Assembly: GCF_016429065.1 (NCBI RefSeq)
Contig: NZ_JAELTX010000037.1
Location: 1-42,284 of the forward strand
Direction: 5' to 3'
DNA: 42,284 nucleotides
DNA from: Pedobacter sp. ASV17
Lineage (GTDB): Bacteria; Bacteroidota; Bacteroidia; Sphingobacteriales; Sphingobacteriaceae
In this document: piece after piece, positions 40,728 to 42,284 of the stretch
Numbering within the stretch: position 1 is the stretch's first letter
Layout: every line of letters begins with the position of its first letter
The notes under the pieces: generated by a model
The model's database searches: none
What the model saw: the letters and a program-made list of their open reading frames with translations, nothing else
Told to the model about the DNA's origin: nothing
Made by a program: the position numbers and the translations under genes

Positions 40728-40937
40728 TTTTTAATTATGATGTATCCTTTGTTAATGCTATTGTTTCCCTATGTGTCTATGTGGTTCATTTAGGTAGCTG
40801 TTAAAGACACATAAGGGCATTGTTCGGATAACTCTTGAAATCGCAAAATGCTCACCCAAAACTCATTGGTAATCAGTTGGTAAAACTGATACTTATCCCG
40901 AATGTTCGAGACAGTATGACGAACCGACCATCTAACG

Positions 40938-40996
40938 TTGCCCTGACCTGTAGCAGAGCGGAAAGCTACGCAGTAAATTTATTTCAGGGTCGGCAA
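40938..40996. repeat. TTGCCCTGACC/GGTCGGCAA imperfect inverted repeat
   Basis: TTGCCCTGACC (40938-40948) pairs imperfectly with TCAGGGTCGGCAA near 40984-40996, enclosing GTAGC (40950-40954) and GCTAC (40965-40969). It resembles Bacteroidota intergenic palindromes of the CTGA...TCAGGGT kind. Confidence 0.5.
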
Positions 40997-41031
40997 AACA
41001 AAGTTGGCATGAACTTTTGAATCAGATAGCA

Positions 41032-41065
41032 AAAAAAAACGCCAAGCTTTTTAAAACATGGCGTT
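41032..41065 (-). terminator. Rho-independent terminator after dnaJ
   Basis: On the minus strand AACGCCA and TGGCGTT form a 7-bp stem around a 14-nt loop, followed by a run of T residues. It ends 24 nt beyond the dnaJ stop. Confidence 0.85.
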
Positions 41066-41088
41066 GATATTTTTATACTTTAATACGC

Positions 41089-42258
41089 TTATTCGAAATA
41101 TTCTTTCATTCTGTCGAAAAAGCTTTTATCATTTTTACCAGGCTGCGGTTTAAAGTTCGCAGACTCTTTCAGTTTTTCCAATAAAGCTCTTTCTTCGCTG
41201 TTTAGCGCCTTAGGCGTCCAAATATTGACGTGGATAATTTGATCGCCACGGTGGTATGAGTTTACTTCTGGAATACCTTTGCCTTTTAAGCGAAGTAATT
41301 TTCCGCTTTGAGTTCCTGGTTCAATCTTGATTTTTGCTTTTCCGTCGATGGTAGGAACCTCTACGCTAGCACCAAGCGCTGCATCAGGAATACTGATGTG
41401 CAAATCGTAAACAATGTTATTGCCTTCTCTTTTTAAGGTTTCGTGCGGTACTTCTTCAATCAGGATGATTAAATCTCCAGGAATACCGCCATTAGGTGCC
41501 GCATTTCCTTTCCCTGCCATGCTTAACTGCATGCCCTCGCTTACGCCAGCTGGAATATTGATAGAAATGGTTTCTTCACCACGTACGGTACCATCGCCAT
41601 GACACACGTTACATTTAGCCGTAATTTGCTGTCCGCTACCATGACAAGTAGGGCAGGTAGCTGTAGTTTGCATTTGTCCTAAAATGGTATTGGTTACTCT
41701 TCTTACCGAACCGCTACCACCACAGGTTTTACAAGTACTTACTGATGATTTATCTTTTGCGCCAGTACCATCGCAGGTTTTACAGCTGATTTGCTTATTC
41801 ACCTTGATTTTTTTCTCGGCTCCTTTAGCAATTTCATCAAGCGTAAGTTTTACTTTGATGCGTAAGTTAGTGCCTTTGGCTACTCTACGACCACCGCCAC
41901 CTCTTGATTGACCGCCCCCAAAAAAGCTGTCGAAAGGGCTGCCGCCACCACCACCAAAAATATCTCCAAACTGACTGAAAATATCTTCCATGTTCATGCC
42001 GCCGCCACCACCGTAGCCGCCACTAGCGGCTCCACCAACACCTGCATGACCAAATTGGTCGTAACGTTGTTTCTTTTCAGGACTGCTCAAAACCTCATAG
42101 GCCTCTGCAGCTTCCTTAAACTTATCTTCTGCAGATTTGTCGTCGGGGTTTTTATCAGGGTGATATTTAATTGCTAATTTACGGTAGGCTTTTTTAATTT
42201 CCTCAGCCGAAGCGCCCTTAGCAACTCCAAGTACGTCGTAATAATCTCTTTTGCTCAT
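41089..42258 (-). CDS. dnaJ: Chaperone protein DnaJ
   Basis: The protein has 389 residues. The J domain (1-70) has HPD at 33-35; a Gly/Phe-rich linker with GGGGG runs follows at about 75-125; four zinc-finger repeats are [24 protein letters not shown] and CNVCHGDG (about 155-230). The C-terminal substrate-binding domains complete a type I DnaJ, the co-chaperone of DnaK. Only 26 nt lie before the start, so grpE, its usual upstream partner in Bacteroidota, would be outside the window. A terminator follows at 41032-41065. Confidence 0.98.
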   Translation of the reverse strand: MSKRDYYDVLGVAKGASAEEIKKAYRKLAIKYHPDKNPDDKSAEDKFKEAAEAYEVLSSPEKKQRYDQFGHAGVGGAASGGYGGGGGMNMEDIFSQFGDIFGGGGGSPFDSFFGGGQSRGGGGRRVAKGTNLRIKVKLTLDEIAKGAEKKIKVNKQISCKTCDGTGAKDKSSVSTCKTCGGSGSVRRVTNTILGQMQTTATCPTCHGSGQQITAKCNVCHGDGTVRGEETISINIPAGVSEGMQLSMAGKGNAAPNGGIPGDLIILIEEVPHETLKREGNNIVYDLHISIPDAALGASVEVPTIDGKAKIKIEPGTQSGKLLRLKGKGIPEVNSYHRGDQIIHVNIWTPKALNSEERALLEKLKESANFKPQPGKNDKSFFDRMKEYFE

Positions 42259-42284
42259 TTTATTAATGTGAGAATTTGTGAATT

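Larger units (their letters stand above)
40387..41031. other. Gene-free stretch upstream of the RND operon
   Basis: No gene was found. It includes a possible minus-strand -7 box TACTTTTG (40450-40457), the CTCTCCC element (40624-40727) and an imperfect inverted repeat at 40938-40996. The 61-codon frame at 40835-41020 is covered by the latter repeat and looks non-coding. Confidence 0.6.

Noticed and set aside
40835..41020. 61-codon frame upstream of dnaJ terminator
   Set aside because: It covers an inverted-repeat element, has no ribosome-binding or promoter signal and resembles no family.

Overview
The window is chromosomal DNA from a member of the Bacteroidota, most likely Sphingobacteriaceae (Pedobacter-like). 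The evidence is AT-rich DNA, Bacteroidota-type promoters (TTG/TTTG, about 20 nt, TAnnTTTG) in front of several genes, few Shine-Dalgarno sequences, many lipoproteins and outer-membrane barrels, a TPR-transmembrane-HTH regulator, a DUF5723 protein and a beta-propeller phytase. The genus is inferred; there is no rRNA or other decisive marker. I see no phage, transposase, integrase, CRISPR or tRNA gene.

Layout. 1-2923: tail of an outer-membrane receptor, a membrane-tethered TPR/HTH regulator and a lipoprotein beta-propeller phytase, with a perfect palindrome on the phytase promoter; this looks like a phytate-use locus. 3450-5678 (minus): an SDR dehydrogenase and a soluble GAF histidine kinase. 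5788-9403: a YchJ-like protein, a TonB-dependent receptor and a convergent ChaN-like haem/iron lipoprotein. 9451-12179: a LiaF-like membrane protein, a LytS-type kinase and a LytTR regulator, preceded by a 21-bp-period direct repeat that fits a LytTR operator. 12719-14775: a 50-aa membrane protein, then rpmH-rnpA-yidD and tsaB. 14772-22274: DUF5723 barrel, an anchored protein of unknown function, DUF423 protein, priA, a small barrel and pcm. 22362-26918: NamZ-like muramidase (DUF1343), LolC/E-type permease, a small HAD-like protein lying between near-identical repeats, and a Ppx/GppA phosphatase. 27252-33309: OsmC-like protein, a NatA/NatB-like ABC exporter, an Lrp/AsnC regulator divergent from an EamA transporter, a DUF72 protein and a small lipoprotein. 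33984-40386 (minus): a secreted protein of unknown function and a complete RND tripartite pump (adaptor, pump, outer-membrane factor). 41089-42258 (minus): dnaJ, whose upstream partner lies beyond the window.

The intergenic DNA is unusually rich in dispersed palindromic repeats. At least eight families recur or form long inverted repeats: a GACTTACGAAGTTT hairpin, GTCATTCC elements, a CTCTCCC/TGGC-GTA-GCCA element, ACCACCTTAG MITE-like units, GCTCTTCC elements, TTTGCG elements, paired ATGTCACC elements and others. Several sit where a terminator would be expected.

The most interesting points are the phytase locus with its tethered regulator and operator-like palindrome, the LytTR-type direct repeat in front of the liaF-lytS-lytR operon, the HAD gene bracketed by near-identical repeats, and possible leaderless transcripts for tsaB and pcm. 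No clearly new defence or mobile system was recognised.
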